Assembly (NCBI RefSeq): GCF_904842695.1
Contig: NZ_CAJGWQ010000010.1
Location: 1-64,000 of the forward strand
Source of the DNA: Gulosibacter hominis
Lineage (GTDB): Bacteria > Actinomycetota > Actinomycetes > Actinomycetales > Microbacteriaceae
Direction of reading: 5' to 3'
DNA length: 64,000 nt
A model generated the notes under the pieces. It did not search any database and had not been told where the DNA came from. It saw only the letters and a list, made by a program, of their open reading frames with translations. Position numbers and translations under genes: made by a program. Positions 24,624 through 33,421 of the stretch are shown here, in pieces. Positions within the stretch are counted from its first letter, which is position 1. The number at the start of each line of letters is the position of its first letter.

Positions 24624-25418
24624 CTAGACCGGCGCGTTCATCGTTTCAGCAACCGTGACCCGGCTGCGCAACACGAGCCGCTCCCCCACAGCAAGACGAG
24701 TGCCGCCGAGCGCGGCGGCTTCGACGCACACAAAATTGCGCCACTCACCCGCACCGAGGTCACTTGGGGATGCATCCGGGCCACAGTTCCACACGACCGC
24801 CTGCCGAGCGCCATCAAAACGCAATTTGAGCTGCCGCGCCATCGCCGCATCGGCGACGACAATTTCGCCGGCATCACCACCCGGCAATTCATAGATGCGA
24901 TCGACCAGCGCACCGAACTCGATAGTCGGTTCTGCTTCGCACTCGCGCTGTGCAACCTTGTCAAAATAGCGGCAGTGCTCGAGCCCGCGCAGCAAAATTG
25001 CGGTCACATCCGACACCTGCAAATAGGTGTGCAGGGCCGCCTCAACCAGCGCCTCGCGCTCGCCGCGGTTGGTGATTGTCACCTCATTCACCAGCGTATT
25101 GTCGGCGGCCGTTGCCGCGGCCACAAGTTCAAGGGATGCATCGTTGCCGGCGGCATCCCGGTCAACTTCGAGCCGGTGCCGGGTGGCGGTTTCGCTCACC
25201 TCAAGCGGCTGCCACAGGCTCGTGCGGGCCGGGCCGTGACTCGGGCGCTGGTTCCCGTCGGGGCCGGCGGCAAACCACGGTGCGCAGATCGGCACCCCAC
25301 CGCGCCAGGCGGTTTCGGCGCTCGAGGTCGCGAGCGAACTCGAAAACAGCACCGGCTTACCGGCCACCTCCCACGACACCGCGTGGGCCCCACGATCAAG
25401 CACCTGCAACATGGCCAC
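24624..25418 (-). CDS. D-hexose-6-phosphate mutarotase (YeaD-like aldose epimerase)
   Basis: 264 residues, galactose-mutarotase-like beta sandwich. GGVPICAPWFAAGPDGNQRPSHGPAR contains the conserved substrate loop and His; LHTYLQVSDV has the second conserved His; WRNFVCVEAAAL contains the catalytic Glu at the usual place. YeaD-type enzymes speed the alpha/beta interconversion of glucose-6-phosphate. The gene lies between the PutA-like gene and the GlcD-type oxidase on one strand, probably one transcript. Confidence 0.88.
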   Translation of the reverse strand: MAMLQVLDRGAHAVSWEVAGKPVLFSSSLATSSAETAWRGGVPICAPWFAAGPDGNQRPSHGPARTSLWQPLEVSETATRHRLEVDRDAAGNDASLELVAAATAADNTLVNEVTITNRGEREALVEAALHTYLQVSDVTAILLRGLEHCRYFDKVAQRECEAEPTIEFGALVDRIYELPGGDAGEIVVADAAMARQLKLRFDGARQAVVWNCGPDASPSDLGAGEWRNFVCVEAAALGGTRLAVGERLVLRSRVTVAETMNAPV

Positions 25419-25502
25419 AATGCTACGGCTGGCAGGTTACGTGGCCCATCGCCCGGATGCGCGCCCAACTGCCTGGTGCGCGCCAGACTACCCGGATGCG
25501 CG

Positions 25503-28500
25503 CTAGAGCTGTTCCGCCTCCCGCTCGTGCGGGAAGAGCCCCATCACCCGGTCGTCGGTATACCCAAACCGGTTTGCGGTGATCGAAATCGCCTGCTCGC
25601 GCAGGAATGGCAACATCTCAATCCGGCCCGCAAGCGTGACATCGTCTGAGAACAGCGCAATATCGACAATATTTTTTGTGGCGCGGCACACCGCCGAGCG
25701 CGATCCACCCACGAGTCGCATCCGCAGTGCATCCCGAAGCCCTTCCTGCCGCATCCGCTGCAGGAACGCCTCGTCGTTTTCAATCCACACCCGGGCGCCG
25801 CGACGCGCCAATTCATCGGCCACCTGCTGGGGCAACTCGCGGCTGAGCGACAGCAGCACCGGAGCCCGCGAGACGGTCACCGCCACCAGCACCTGCGCGA
25901 GTTCGGTAAACGAGGCGTCGTCGGCGGCACGAATCAGACATTCTGTGGGTCGATACCGGAACAGATTGCGCTCAACCCCGAGGTTGGCGCGATCGACCAC
26001 CTCACCAAACTCTTCATTCCAGGCGATCTGGCAGCTCACCGCGGTGGTGCGCACACGCTCGAACGCGTCAAAGTCGAGCGACGCCTGCATCGCCTCGATC
26101 AGCCGCTGGCTGTCGTCTTCGAGCCCGCGCAGATGCAGCGTGTGTGACTGCTCACCCGGCTCGGCCCGCCAACGTCCCAGATGCACGAGCGAGTTGGGGC
26201 CACCCGATTTCATCTTGGTGCCGATCATTGAGCGACCCCAGCCACCGGTGGGATGCCGCTGCACACGGCCGTCGATCATTTCGCGGTTGACGTAGAGGTT
26301 GCCGGCCTTCACCAGCTGCACCCATTCGGCGATTTCGGCGCGGTCGAGCGCAAATAGCCCGGCACTCAGCCCGTAATCGATACGGTTTTGAATTTCAGTG
26401 GCCGCGGCCAGCGAATCGGCGGTAATGAGGTTGATGACCGGCACCGGTGCATCCTGCAGGGCCGATGGCGAATCAGGCTGCACACCGGCCCGGATACCGG
26501 GGGTCCACAATCTGCCGGCATCGTCGAGGGCACGCGGCTCGAGCAGCCAGCGCTCCCCCTCGGCCAGTTCGGTCAGCGCCTCCACCTGTTTCACCGTGGC
26601 GCGGCTGACGAGCGGGCCGACATGTACGGCGGGGTCTGACGGATAGCCGATGCGCACCGCCGCGATTGCGTCGGCAAGCTGGGCGGTGAATCGCGCCGAA
26701 CGCGCCACCGCACCCACGAGAATCGCATTCGAGGGTCGGGCCGCGCGCTGTCCGAGCGAAGCCACCACCGAGCGCGCAATTTCAAATGCGGCCAGGTCGT
26801 AGTCGGCCGAGGGCGTCACGATCACCGATGATTTTCCACCAGACATCCCCACCAGCGGCAGATCTGACCGCCATTCGAGGAATCTGCGCGCGGTTTCATA
26901 GGTGCCCTGCATGAGCACTCGTTCGACACGTCGGTCGGTGATGAGCTGTTCACCCAGCTGTTCGTCGGTGAGCAGCCGTTCATCACATGATGCGACGTGT
27001 AGCAGCTGTTCATCCACGCCCGCCGCCCACAGCACTCGCACAATAATTGCGGCGGTGCGCGGGGTGCGCGGTGATGGCTTGAGCACTACGGCGCTGCCGG
27101 CCGCGAGCGCCGCGACAATCCCGCCGCAGGTTGACGCCACCGGCGGAATCCAGCCGGGCACCACGAGTGACACGCGCACCGGCTCGAATCGGGCGCCCTG
27201 CATCCGGTCGAGCTGGCGGGCCTGGTGGGCGGCGTGATTGGTGAGGTCGATCGCGTCGCTGACATCACGGTCGGCTTCGGCGAAGGTAAAACCGGTTTCG
27301 CTGATCGCCACCTCGATGAGACGCGCACGGTTGGCTTCGAGTGCGCGGGCGATGGTGTCGAGGCGAGCGGCGCGTTCCCAACCGCTGGTTGTTGACCAGG
27401 TTTCGGATGCCCGGTGTGCTTCGTCGAGTATCGTACCGATTGCTTCGGTCGACTCGACCATATCGGCGGCCGCTTCGGTGATGCCGAGTTCGCTGTGAGC
27501 GACGCGGCGGATGATGCGGCCGGCCCATTCGCGCACCGATGCCTGGGTGTGGTCTGAGACGGGTTCGTTGCGGAAGGTGTTGCGCAGTGGCCGGCCGCGG
27601 CGCAGCCCGAGCACCACTTCGGTGAGGTCGGGTTGGGCACCGGTATCTGCCGGGTTGACGATGGCGGTTTCGTTGCTGTCGGTTGCGCGGTTGCCGGATG
27701 CGGCCACGGTCAGCTCGGTACCGGCTTCAGTATCTGCGTCGGTGTGCGTCTGGGTGCGGTTGTTTGCTGCCGGTTGATTGTGGATGCGGCCAAGCACCGT
27801 GGTTGCGTTCGCATCGCCGTCGATGGTGATGGGTCGGGCCGCCACGAACGATTCCGACCAGTCGGGGCGCGGCGCTTCGGGCTCGTCGCTGAACAGCCCG
27901 GGCGGGAACATATCGAAGGGTATTGAGGCGGTGACGTTGGGGGCATCCTCGGGGTTCACTCGCTGCTGCACGTGCGTGCGTCCCACCGGCAGTTCATCGG
28001 CAAGGTCGACCGCGGCGAGCAGTCGCTGCGCGGCCGGTGACAGGTCATCGTCGACACTCGCCTCGGTGTCGGCTCGCTGCAGTTCACGTTCGGCGAGTAG
28101 CGAGCGCAGATAGCGGGTGCCGGCGCGCAGACCGCTTTCGGGTAGCAGCCCCAGCCTCACTCGGATGGCCGCGCCCGCGTCACGCAGCTGCTCGATCAGA
28201 TGCCGGGGTGTTCCGGCCGGAACGAGCACCGAAACGGCCGCGAGTGCACCGCGTTTGCGGGCGAGCTGCAGCGCCAGCGCGGCATCGAACCGGCTGTTGA
28301 TCCCAACTTCGAGTTCGAGGGTGCCGTGGTGTTCGGGCGAGAGCACTTCGTCAATCAGGTGCACCGCGTTGGCGTCGACCTCTTCGGGTTTGGTGTAGCA
28401 CAGCGGCGGCATTGAGCGCAGTTTCGCTTCGGCCAGCTCGGCCCGCACGCCGGGGCGACGGGTGACGGCCACGCGAATGGCCGAGCCACCGTCTTCGCGC

Positions 28501-29624
28501 CGCAGATGTGCCCATCCCGCGAGTCGTCGCAATAGCGGCGCCGATTCGGGATAGTCGGCCGGGATTTCAATTCCGGCCCGCGCATGTTCAAGCCCGTTCA
28601 CGTCGAGAGCACGCATGAACGTTTCAACCGCGAGCTCGAGTCGGCTGGCGCTGGTCACCCGCAATTGCACATAGGTTGGGGTGTTGCCTTCGGCTGCGGC
28701 GAGCAGAATGGCGGCGAGGCGGATGGCGGCGCGGTCGGCGTTACCGTCGAAATCCCAATCGTTGTCGAGATAGTCGAGGTTGTCGACCGCCATTTCGAGT
28801 TCGACCAGGTCGTCATGGCCGGCGAGTTCGAGCAGCCGTTCTTGCAGGGCATTGAAGCCGTTTTCACCGAGCACAGGCTCGCAAAGTGGCCGCACGCGCG
28901 CCGCGTAGCCGTCTCGGTGCACCGCGTCGATGCGCTCGCTGAGGTTGCCGGCGCGCACGAGGTCGGCGTCGAACAGCCGATGCGTCGCCCGTTTTGCCAG
29001 CGGTACAGCGATAAAGGGCGCGCCGGCACCGGCAAACGTGCCGAGTTTCAGCAGCCGTCGGGATGTACCGGTCACCGATTCGGGGATGCGGCCGTTCAGG
29101 TCTCCGAGACCGTTGCCGGCGGTCACTCGGTCGTCGGGGCGGATGACATCATCAACAAGCTGTCGCAGGAAGGTCGCTCCGGCGGGGTCACGCAGCAGCC
29201 GGTCGAGTTCGGAACGGTCGTCGAGCTGACTATCGCTTGGCTGTGCACCCGCTTCGGTGTCGCCGTATCGCTGGCGATCATCCGCATCCCATTGCCGCAA
29301 TAGCGCCAGTGTTTCGGGGATGACGTCGTTCACCGTTACCGAAAAGCGGCTCGCCTGATCTTCGGCCGCTTCAGCGGCTGCCGCAACCGCCGGTGACTGC
29401 GGTGGCTTTGGTAGCTGTGGCAGCGCGGCCGATTCGGGTTGCGACGCACGAATCTCGCCGACGTCGATTGGTTCGGCGAGATTCGTGTCTGATTCTGGGT
29501 CTTGACTGCGGCGCGCGAGCACACCGCGAACGAGGTCGGCGCGTTCTTGACGCAGCGCCGACTCGTTACGGTTTTCGTCGCGCCCCGACTCCTCGGGGGC
29601 GCGGTCACCCTGCGGGTTGTGCAT
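25503..29624 (-). CDS. Giant PutA-like proline dehydrogenase/P5C dehydrogenase homologue lacking catalytic residues
   Basis: 1373 residues, collinear with actinobacterial bifunctional PutA. Residues about 1-80 are disordered. The PRODH-like barrel (about 100-530) keeps landmarks such as YTKPEEVDANAVHLIDEVL, but the region that normally has the substrate-binding Arg pair (YLxRRLxEN) reads RYLRSLLAE. A Thr/Ala-rich linker spans about 590-690. The aldehyde-dehydrogenase part (about 750-1220) keeps CGGIVAALAAGSAVVLKPS, KAGNLYVNRE and GTKMKSGGPNSLVH. However, the catalytic Cys of GQKCSA is replaced: the sequence is GQRAARPS (Ala at 26742-26744), and the general-base Glu of ETGGKN reads GMSGGKS. 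There is no frameshift. Probably a pseudoenzyme with a regulatory or scaffold role, or a decaying paralogue. Confidence 0.82.
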   Translation of the reverse strand: MHNPQGDRAPEESGRDENRNESALRQERADLVRGVLARRSQDPESDTNLAEPIDVGEIRASQPESAALPQLPKPPQSPAVAAAAEAAEDQASRFSVTVNDVIPETLALLRQWDADDRQRYGDTEAGAQPSDSQLDDRSELDRLLRDPAGATFLRQLVDDVIRPDDRVTAGNGLGDLNGRIPESVTGTSRRLLKLGTFAGAGAPFIAVPLAKRATHRLFDADLVRAGNLSERIDAVHRDGYAARVRPLCEPVLGENGFNALQERLLELAGHDDLVELEMAVDNLDYLDNDWDFDGNADRAAIRLAAILLAAAEGNTPTYVQLRVTSASRLELAVETFMRALDVNGLEHARAGIEIPADYPESAPLLRRLAGWAHLRREDGGSAIRVAVTRRPGVRAELAEAKLRSMPPLCYTKPEEVDANAVHLIDEVLSPEHHGTLELEVGINSRFDAALALQLARKRGALAAVSVLVPAGTPRHLIEQLRDAGAAIRVRLGLLPESGLRAGTRYLRSLLAERELQRADTEASVDDDLSPAAQRLLAAVDLADELPVGRTHVQQRVNPEDAPNVTASIPFDMFPPGLFSDEPEAPRPDWSESFVAARPITIDGDANATTVLGRIHNQPAANNRTQTHTDADTEAGTELTVAASGNRATDSNETAIVNPADTGAQPDLTEVVLGLRRGRPLRNTFRNEPVSDHTQASVREWAGRIIRRVAHSELGITEAAADMVESTEAIGTILDEAHRASETWSTTSGWERAARLDTIARALEANRARLIEVAISETGFTFAEADRDVSDAIDLTNHAAHQARQLDRMQGARFEPVRVSLVVPGWIPPVASTCGGIVAALAAGSAVVLKPSPRTPRTAAIIVRVLWAAGVDEQLLHVASCDERLLTDEQLGEQLITDRRVERVLMQGTYETARRFLEWRSDLPLVGMSGGKSSVIVTPSADYDLAAFEIARSVVASLGQRAARPSNAILVGAVARSARFTAQLADAIAAVRIGYPSDPAVHVGPLVSRATVKQVEALTELAEGERWLLEPRALDDAGRLWTPGIRAGVQPDSPSALQDAPVPVINLITADSLAAATEIQNRIDYGLSAGLFALDRAEIAEWVQLVKAGNLYVNREMIDGRVQRHPTGGWGRSMIGTKMKSGGPNSLVHLGRWRAEPGEQSHTLHLRGLEDDSQRLIEAMQASLDFDAFERVRTTAVSCQIAWNEEFGEVVDRANLGVERNLFRYRPTECLIRAADDASFTELAQVLVAVTVSRAPVLLSLSRELPQQVADELARRGARVWIENDEAFLQRMRQEGLRDALRMRLVGGSRSAVCRATKNIVDIALFSDDVTLAGRIEMLPFLREQAISITANRFGYTDDRVMGLFPHEREAEQL

Positions 29625-29700
29625 GTTTGCAGCCTAGCGATGCAAACACTCGCTGGCCGGGTGCCGCGCCCGTCGTGGACCACGATTTATTGCGTGAGCG

Positions 29701-30525
29701 CTACTGCTTGTTTCCGGGCAGGATCAGGCCGTTCCAGGTTTCATTGATGTAGTCGGCCATTTCGGGTGACAGCAGCAGCTCGTGCAGTTTTTGGATGCGC
29801 GGGTCGTCCTGCAGCTCGGGTCGGGTGGCAAGCACGTTGTAGTACTTTGACCCCTCCGTTTCGGCGAGCAGGATGGTCTCGCTCGTCAGTTTCGCGGGGA
29901 TCGCGTATGACGAGGTCACGAACGCGGCATCGTTGTCGTCGAGGGTGCGTGCCAGTGTGGCGTTATCAACCTCTTGGAACTCGTAGTTTTTGGGGTTCGC
30001 GGTGATACCCGAGATGTTGTCGGCGCCATCAGCAATTTCGATGATGCCTTCGCTCGCGAGCAGTTCGAGCGCACGAGCCTCGTTCGAGGGGTCTTTTGGA
30101 ATCGAGATGACGGCACCGTCGGGCAGCTCATCGAAGCTCTTGTGCTTTTTTGAGTGGAAAGCCGCGGCGGGCAGATAGATCTGACCGAGCGAGACGAGAT
30201 CATCACCCGCTTCGCTGTTGTACTTGTCGAGGAAGGCCTGGTGCTGGAAGAGGTTCGCGTCAATCGAACCGTCTGAGAGTGCCGGGTTGGGGGTGTTGTA
30301 GTCAGAGAATTCAACGAACTCGATCTGAATGCCGGCCTCTTCGGCGAGATTTTTTTGCACGAACTGCAGCATTTCGCCGGCGGGCACCGCGAGCGCACCC
30401 ACGCGCAGCGGGGTGTCGAGCGAAACATCTTCGGGTGTCTGGGCGGCTCCCGCACACGCCGAAAGAGCAAGTGCGGTGGCCGCGGCAACACCGACGGCAA
30501 GGATGCGACGAATCGTTTTTTGCAT
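29701..30525 (-). CDS. metQ: Methionine ABC transporter substrate-binding lipoprotein
   Basis: 274 residues from ATG 30525, with AAGGA upstream. A lipoprotein signal ends with LALSACAG (lipobox Cys about residue 24). The NlpA/MetQ fold follows: LRVGALAVPAGEMLQFVQ, IEFVEFSDYNTPNPALSDGS, and DANLFQHQAFLDKYN are family hallmarks. It binds methionine outside the membrane and passes it to MetI. Third gene of metN-metI-metQ. The PutA-like gene begins 76 bases downstream without an obvious terminator between. Confidence 0.94.
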   Translation of the reverse strand: MQKTIRRILAVGVAAATALALSACAGAAQTPEDVSLDTPLRVGALAVPAGEMLQFVQKNLAEEAGIQIEFVEFSDYNTPNPALSDGSIDANLFQHQAFLDKYNSEAGDDLVSLGQIYLPAAAFHSKKHKSFDELPDGAVISIPKDPSNEARALELLASEGIIEIADGADNISGITANPKNYEFQEVDNATLARTLDDNDAAFVTSSYAIPAKLTSETILLAETEGSKYYNVLATRPELQDDPRIQKLHELLLSPEMADYINETWNGLILPGNKQ

Positions 30526-30598
30526 TGATAGTTCCTTTTCGGTGGGGTTGCCCGGTTGCGTGAGCAACGGGACGGGATGGAGAGCTTGCGGGGTTTCG

Positions 30599-31354
30599 CT
30601 ACACTTCGCGGCTGAACAGTGTGCGGTGTTTGGGCCGTTCGCGGCCGTAGCGCTTGGCGATAAAGGTGAGTGCGGTCTGGATGAGCTGCACAAATACGAA
30701 CAGGATGATGATCACGGCCACCATGTGTATCGGTGAGTAGCGCTCGTGGCCGTAGGAGATTGCCACTTGGCCGAGCCCACCACCGCCCACGGTGCCGACC
30801 ATCGCCGAAAAGTTGATGATCGAGGTGAGCGTGGTGGCGACACCGAGGATGATCGCCGGAGTTGCTTCGGGCAGAATGACTCGGCGCACGGTGAGCCACC
30901 GCGAGGCGCCGAGCGAGTCGGCGGCTTCGAGCAGCCCGGCGTCAACTTCACGCACTGCGATCTCAACCATGCGGGCAAAAAACGGGATGGCCACGAGCGT
31001 GAGCGGGATGGTGGCGGCCTCGGTGCCAATGAATGTTGGCCGCTGGGTGAGCATCAGCATCACCCAACGGGTGACCGGGATGAGCGCCACCATGAGCACA
31101 ATGAACGGCACCGAGCGGCCGATGTTGACGATGAAGCTCAGCACCGTGTTGACCGTGGCACCGAGCCAGCGTTGACCGAAGGGTTTGGCCAAAAAGCCGC
31201 CGCGCTCGGTTGCCACCAGGATGATGCCCAGCGGTAGGCCGATCAGCAGCGTGATGAGCATCGAAACCGATGCCATATAGAGAGTTTCGCCGGTGCCTTT
31301 GAGCAGCACCTGCCACAGCTCGGGCCAAAAATCTGGATTGTTGATATCGGTCAC
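30599..31354 (-). CDS. metI: Methionine ABC transporter permease
   Basis: 251 residues, five to six membrane helices. The EAA-type coupling motif is seen in VREVDAGLLEAADSLGASRW, which contacts MetN. The opening ELWQVLLKGTGETLYMASVS is typical of MetI. It starts inside the metN stop (ATGA overlap, 31351-31354), so stoichiometric coupling is likely. It forms the translocation pore for methionine. Confidence 0.95.
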   Translation of the reverse strand: MTDINNPDFWPELWQVLLKGTGETLYMASVSMLITLLIGLPLGIILVATERGGFLAKPFGQRWLGATVNTVLSFIVNIGRSVPFIVLMVALIPVTRWVMLMLTQRPTFIGTEAATIPLTLVAIPFFARMVEIAVREVDAGLLEAADSLGASRWLTVRRVILPEATPAIILGVATTLTSIINFSAMVGTVGGGGLGQVAISYGHERYSPIHMVAVIIILFVFVQLIQTALTFIAKRYGRERPKHRTLFSREV

Positions 31355-32355
31355 GACTGCACCTCCGCGGGGTCGGTAACGCGCCAGGCGGTGAGCCCAT
31401 CGGCAATGAAGTGGGCAACCACGCGCTCGGCGTCGGCGACGGTGCCGGGAACCGCGAGCCGGGTGCGGCCAATTTGCACGCCGTCGATGGTTTCGAGCGT
31501 GGCGCCAATAATCGACACGTCAACGTCGAGGGTGCGTGCCAAGCGCACCACCGCCGCATCCGTAGCCTGGAGTTGCGAGTAGGTGACGTCGACGATCTCG
31601 TAGCCGGGGATGCGGCTGAACGCACCCACCGGGAAGAGCTCTTCAGCCACCTGGCTGCCGGGGGTGGCGATCAGCTCGGGCAGGGTGCCGGTTTCAATGA
31701 CCCGGCCGTGTTCCATGAGCGCGGCCGAGTCGCAGATGCGTTTCACCACATCCATTTCGTGGGTGATGAGCATCACGGTGAGGTCGAGTTCGGTGCTGAG
31801 CCGTTTAATGAGGTCGAGGATGCTGCGCGTAGTTTCCGGGTCGAGCGCGCTGGTTGCCTCGTCACTCAGCAACACGCTGGGGTTGCTGGCGAGGGCGCGA
31901 GCGATGCCGACACGCTGCCGCTGCCCGCCCGAAAGCTGCCGTGGATAGTCGTTCGCTCGATGCGCGAGCCCCACGAGGTCGAGCACCTCGAGCACGCGAC
32001 TGCGGCGCTGCGCACGCGGGGTGCCCACCGCCTCGAGCGCGAAGTCGACGTTTTGGGCGACCGTGCGGTTGCCCACCAGGTTGAAGTGCTGGAACACCAT
32101 GCCGATGTCGTGCCGGGCGGTGCGCAGCGCGTTACCGTCGAGTTCGGTGATGCGATGCTCGCCGACGGTGACCGTGCCGCGATCCGGGCGCTCGAGCGCG
32201 TTGACGCAGCGCAGCAGCGTCGATTTACCGGCGCCCGATTGGCCAACGACACCGAAGATGCTGCCGCGGGCAACGTGCAGCGACACATCCTGCAGCGCGT
32301 GGACGGCGCGCTCGCCGCTGCCGTATGAACGGCTCACGCTTTCGATGGTGATCAC
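31351..32355 (-). CDS. metN: Methionine ABC transporter ATP-binding protein with NIL domain
   Basis: 334 residues. Walker A GQSGAGKST, signature LSGGQRQRVGIARAL, Walker B VLLSDEATSALD and switch His in MLITHEMD. The C-terminal 85 residues form the NIL domain (VVRLARTLDVDVSIIGATLE), which in known MetN proteins binds methionine and inhibits transport when the cell has enough. First gene of the operon. A duplicated 14-15-bp box lies 19-47 bases before its start. Confidence 0.96.
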   Translation of the reverse strand: MITIESVSRSYGSGERAVHALQDVSLHVARGSIFGVVGQSGAGKSTLLRCVNALERPDRGTVTVGEHRITELDGNALRTARHDIGMVFQHFNLVGNRTVAQNVDFALEAVGTPRAQRRSRVLEVLDLVGLAHRANDYPRQLSGGQRQRVGIARALASNPSVLLSDEATSALDPETTRSILDLIKRLSTELDLTVMLITHEMDVVKRICDSAALMEHGRVIETGTLPELIATPGSQVAEELFPVGAFSRIPGYEIVDVTYSQLQATDAAVVRLARTLDVDVSIIGATLETIDGVQIGRTRLAVPGTVADAERVVAHFIADGLTAWRVTDPAEVQS

Positions 32356-32373
32356 AGGTTTCCTCCAGGTTCA

Positions 32374-32402
32374 GGTCACCTGATTCTGATCACCTTGATT
32401 CT
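32374..32402. promoter_or_regulatory. Duplicated box in the metN leader
   Basis: GGTCACCTGATTCT (32374-32387) is followed directly by GATCACCTTGATTCT (32388-32402), a head-to-tail repeat with one base inserted. It lies between the metN ribosome-binding site (GGAGG on the minus strand) and the likely promoter. This is the position of a repressor operator; no SAM-riboswitch pattern is present. Confidence 0.35.
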
Positions 32403-32462
32403 TTTGTCGAAATCTCGTGACGCTAGGTTACGACGAACCGAAGCTGTCAGTTCGTGAAAACT

Positions 32463-33419
32463 TTACTGGTCAGAGTCGATATCGCTGTCGTTTCGCGCCT
32501 CGTCAACCGCCGGCACGTCTTCGTCGCGCACCTGCTGCGAGGCGACATATCGCCCGCTCGCCTGCAGTTCGCGCAGGGCACTGAGATCAATGGCCATAGT
32601 CTCGGGGAGCGGCTCCCCTACGAGCAACCACTCGAGCCCATCCAGCAGCGAACCCACTGAGCGCTGCTTGGCGACGACATCGATGCGCAGGCCGAGCGCC
32701 CGGGCATCTTTTGCGGTGCGGGGGCCGACGGCACCCAGCATGATGTCTTCGGGGATGTGATCGAATTGCTTCACCAGCTGCTCGGCAACCGAGCCGCTGG
32801 TGACCAGCACCGCGCGGATGCGCGAGTGTCGGATGTCGTATTGGATCGAGTCGGCCGCCGGAACCCCCACTGAGCGGTAGGCGACCACTGAGTCGACGTG
32901 GTGTCCGCGGCGACGCATCCCGTTGGTGAGTGTCGGTTTTGAATGCTCTGAGCGCAACCACAGCGCCCGCACCCGCTCGGGTGCCTGCCGCTGGGCCTGC
33001 GGCCACTCCACCAACAGGCCCTTGGCCGAGTCGTCATAGACGGGGATAAAGTCAGCGTTGTAGCCGGCGCTCGCCAGCGCCTGCGCGGTGGTTTCACCAG
33101 CAGCGGCGATCTTGGTGGTGGCCGGGACGCGCACATTCATCGAGTGCATCACATCGATGGCGGTCTGGCTGGTCACCACGAGCCACTCATAGTCGCCGCG
33201 TTCGAGTTTGGCGAGCGCCTCGTGCAGTTGGGGGGCATCCTGCGGCGAGGGGCTCGCAAAATTGATGAGGGGCGCGACGATGGGGAATGCCCCGCGAGCG
33301 CGCACCGCTTCAGCAGCGTTACTTCCGAAAGTTCCGCCGCGGGGCACGAGAATTTTCATGCCCCGCAGTGGCCGCTCTGGGTCGCGAGTAATAAAGCGTC
33401 GAGACGTTGACCCCACCAT
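32463..33419 (-). CDS. hemD: Uroporphyrinogen-III synthase
   Basis: 318 residues. The two-lobed HemD fold begins LRGMKILVPRGGTFGSNAAE; TSQTAIDVMHSM, AAAGETTAQAL, VVAYRSVG and VLVTSGSVAEQLV are typical strand-turn motifs, with AVGPRTAKDARALGL near the end. The enzyme closes hydroxymethylbilane to uroporphyrinogen III. The last 45 residues (ELQASGRYVASQQVRDEDVP) extend beyond the family core and look disordered. It starts 2 bases after the stop of the HemQ-like gene. No other tetrapyrrole gene is visible in the window. Confidence 0.85.
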   Translation of the reverse strand: MVGSTSRRFITRDPERPLRGMKILVPRGGTFGSNAAEAVRARGAFPIVAPLINFASPSPQDAPQLHEALAKLERGDYEWLVVTSQTAIDVMHSMNVRVPATTKIAAAGETTAQALASAGYNADFIPVYDDSAKGLLVEWPQAQRQAPERVRALWLRSEHSKPTLTNGMRRRGHHVDSVVAYRSVGVPAADSIQYDIRHSRIRAVLVTSGSVAEQLVKQFDHIPEDIMLGAVGPRTAKDARALGLRIDVVAKQRSVGSLLDGLEWLLVGEPLPETMAIDLSALRELQASGRYVASQQVRDEDVPAVDEARNDSDIDSDQ

Positions 33420-33421
33420 GC

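Noticed and set aside
32356-32460. SAM riboswitch before metN
   Set aside because: No S-box helices or conserved cores; only a tandem box is seen.
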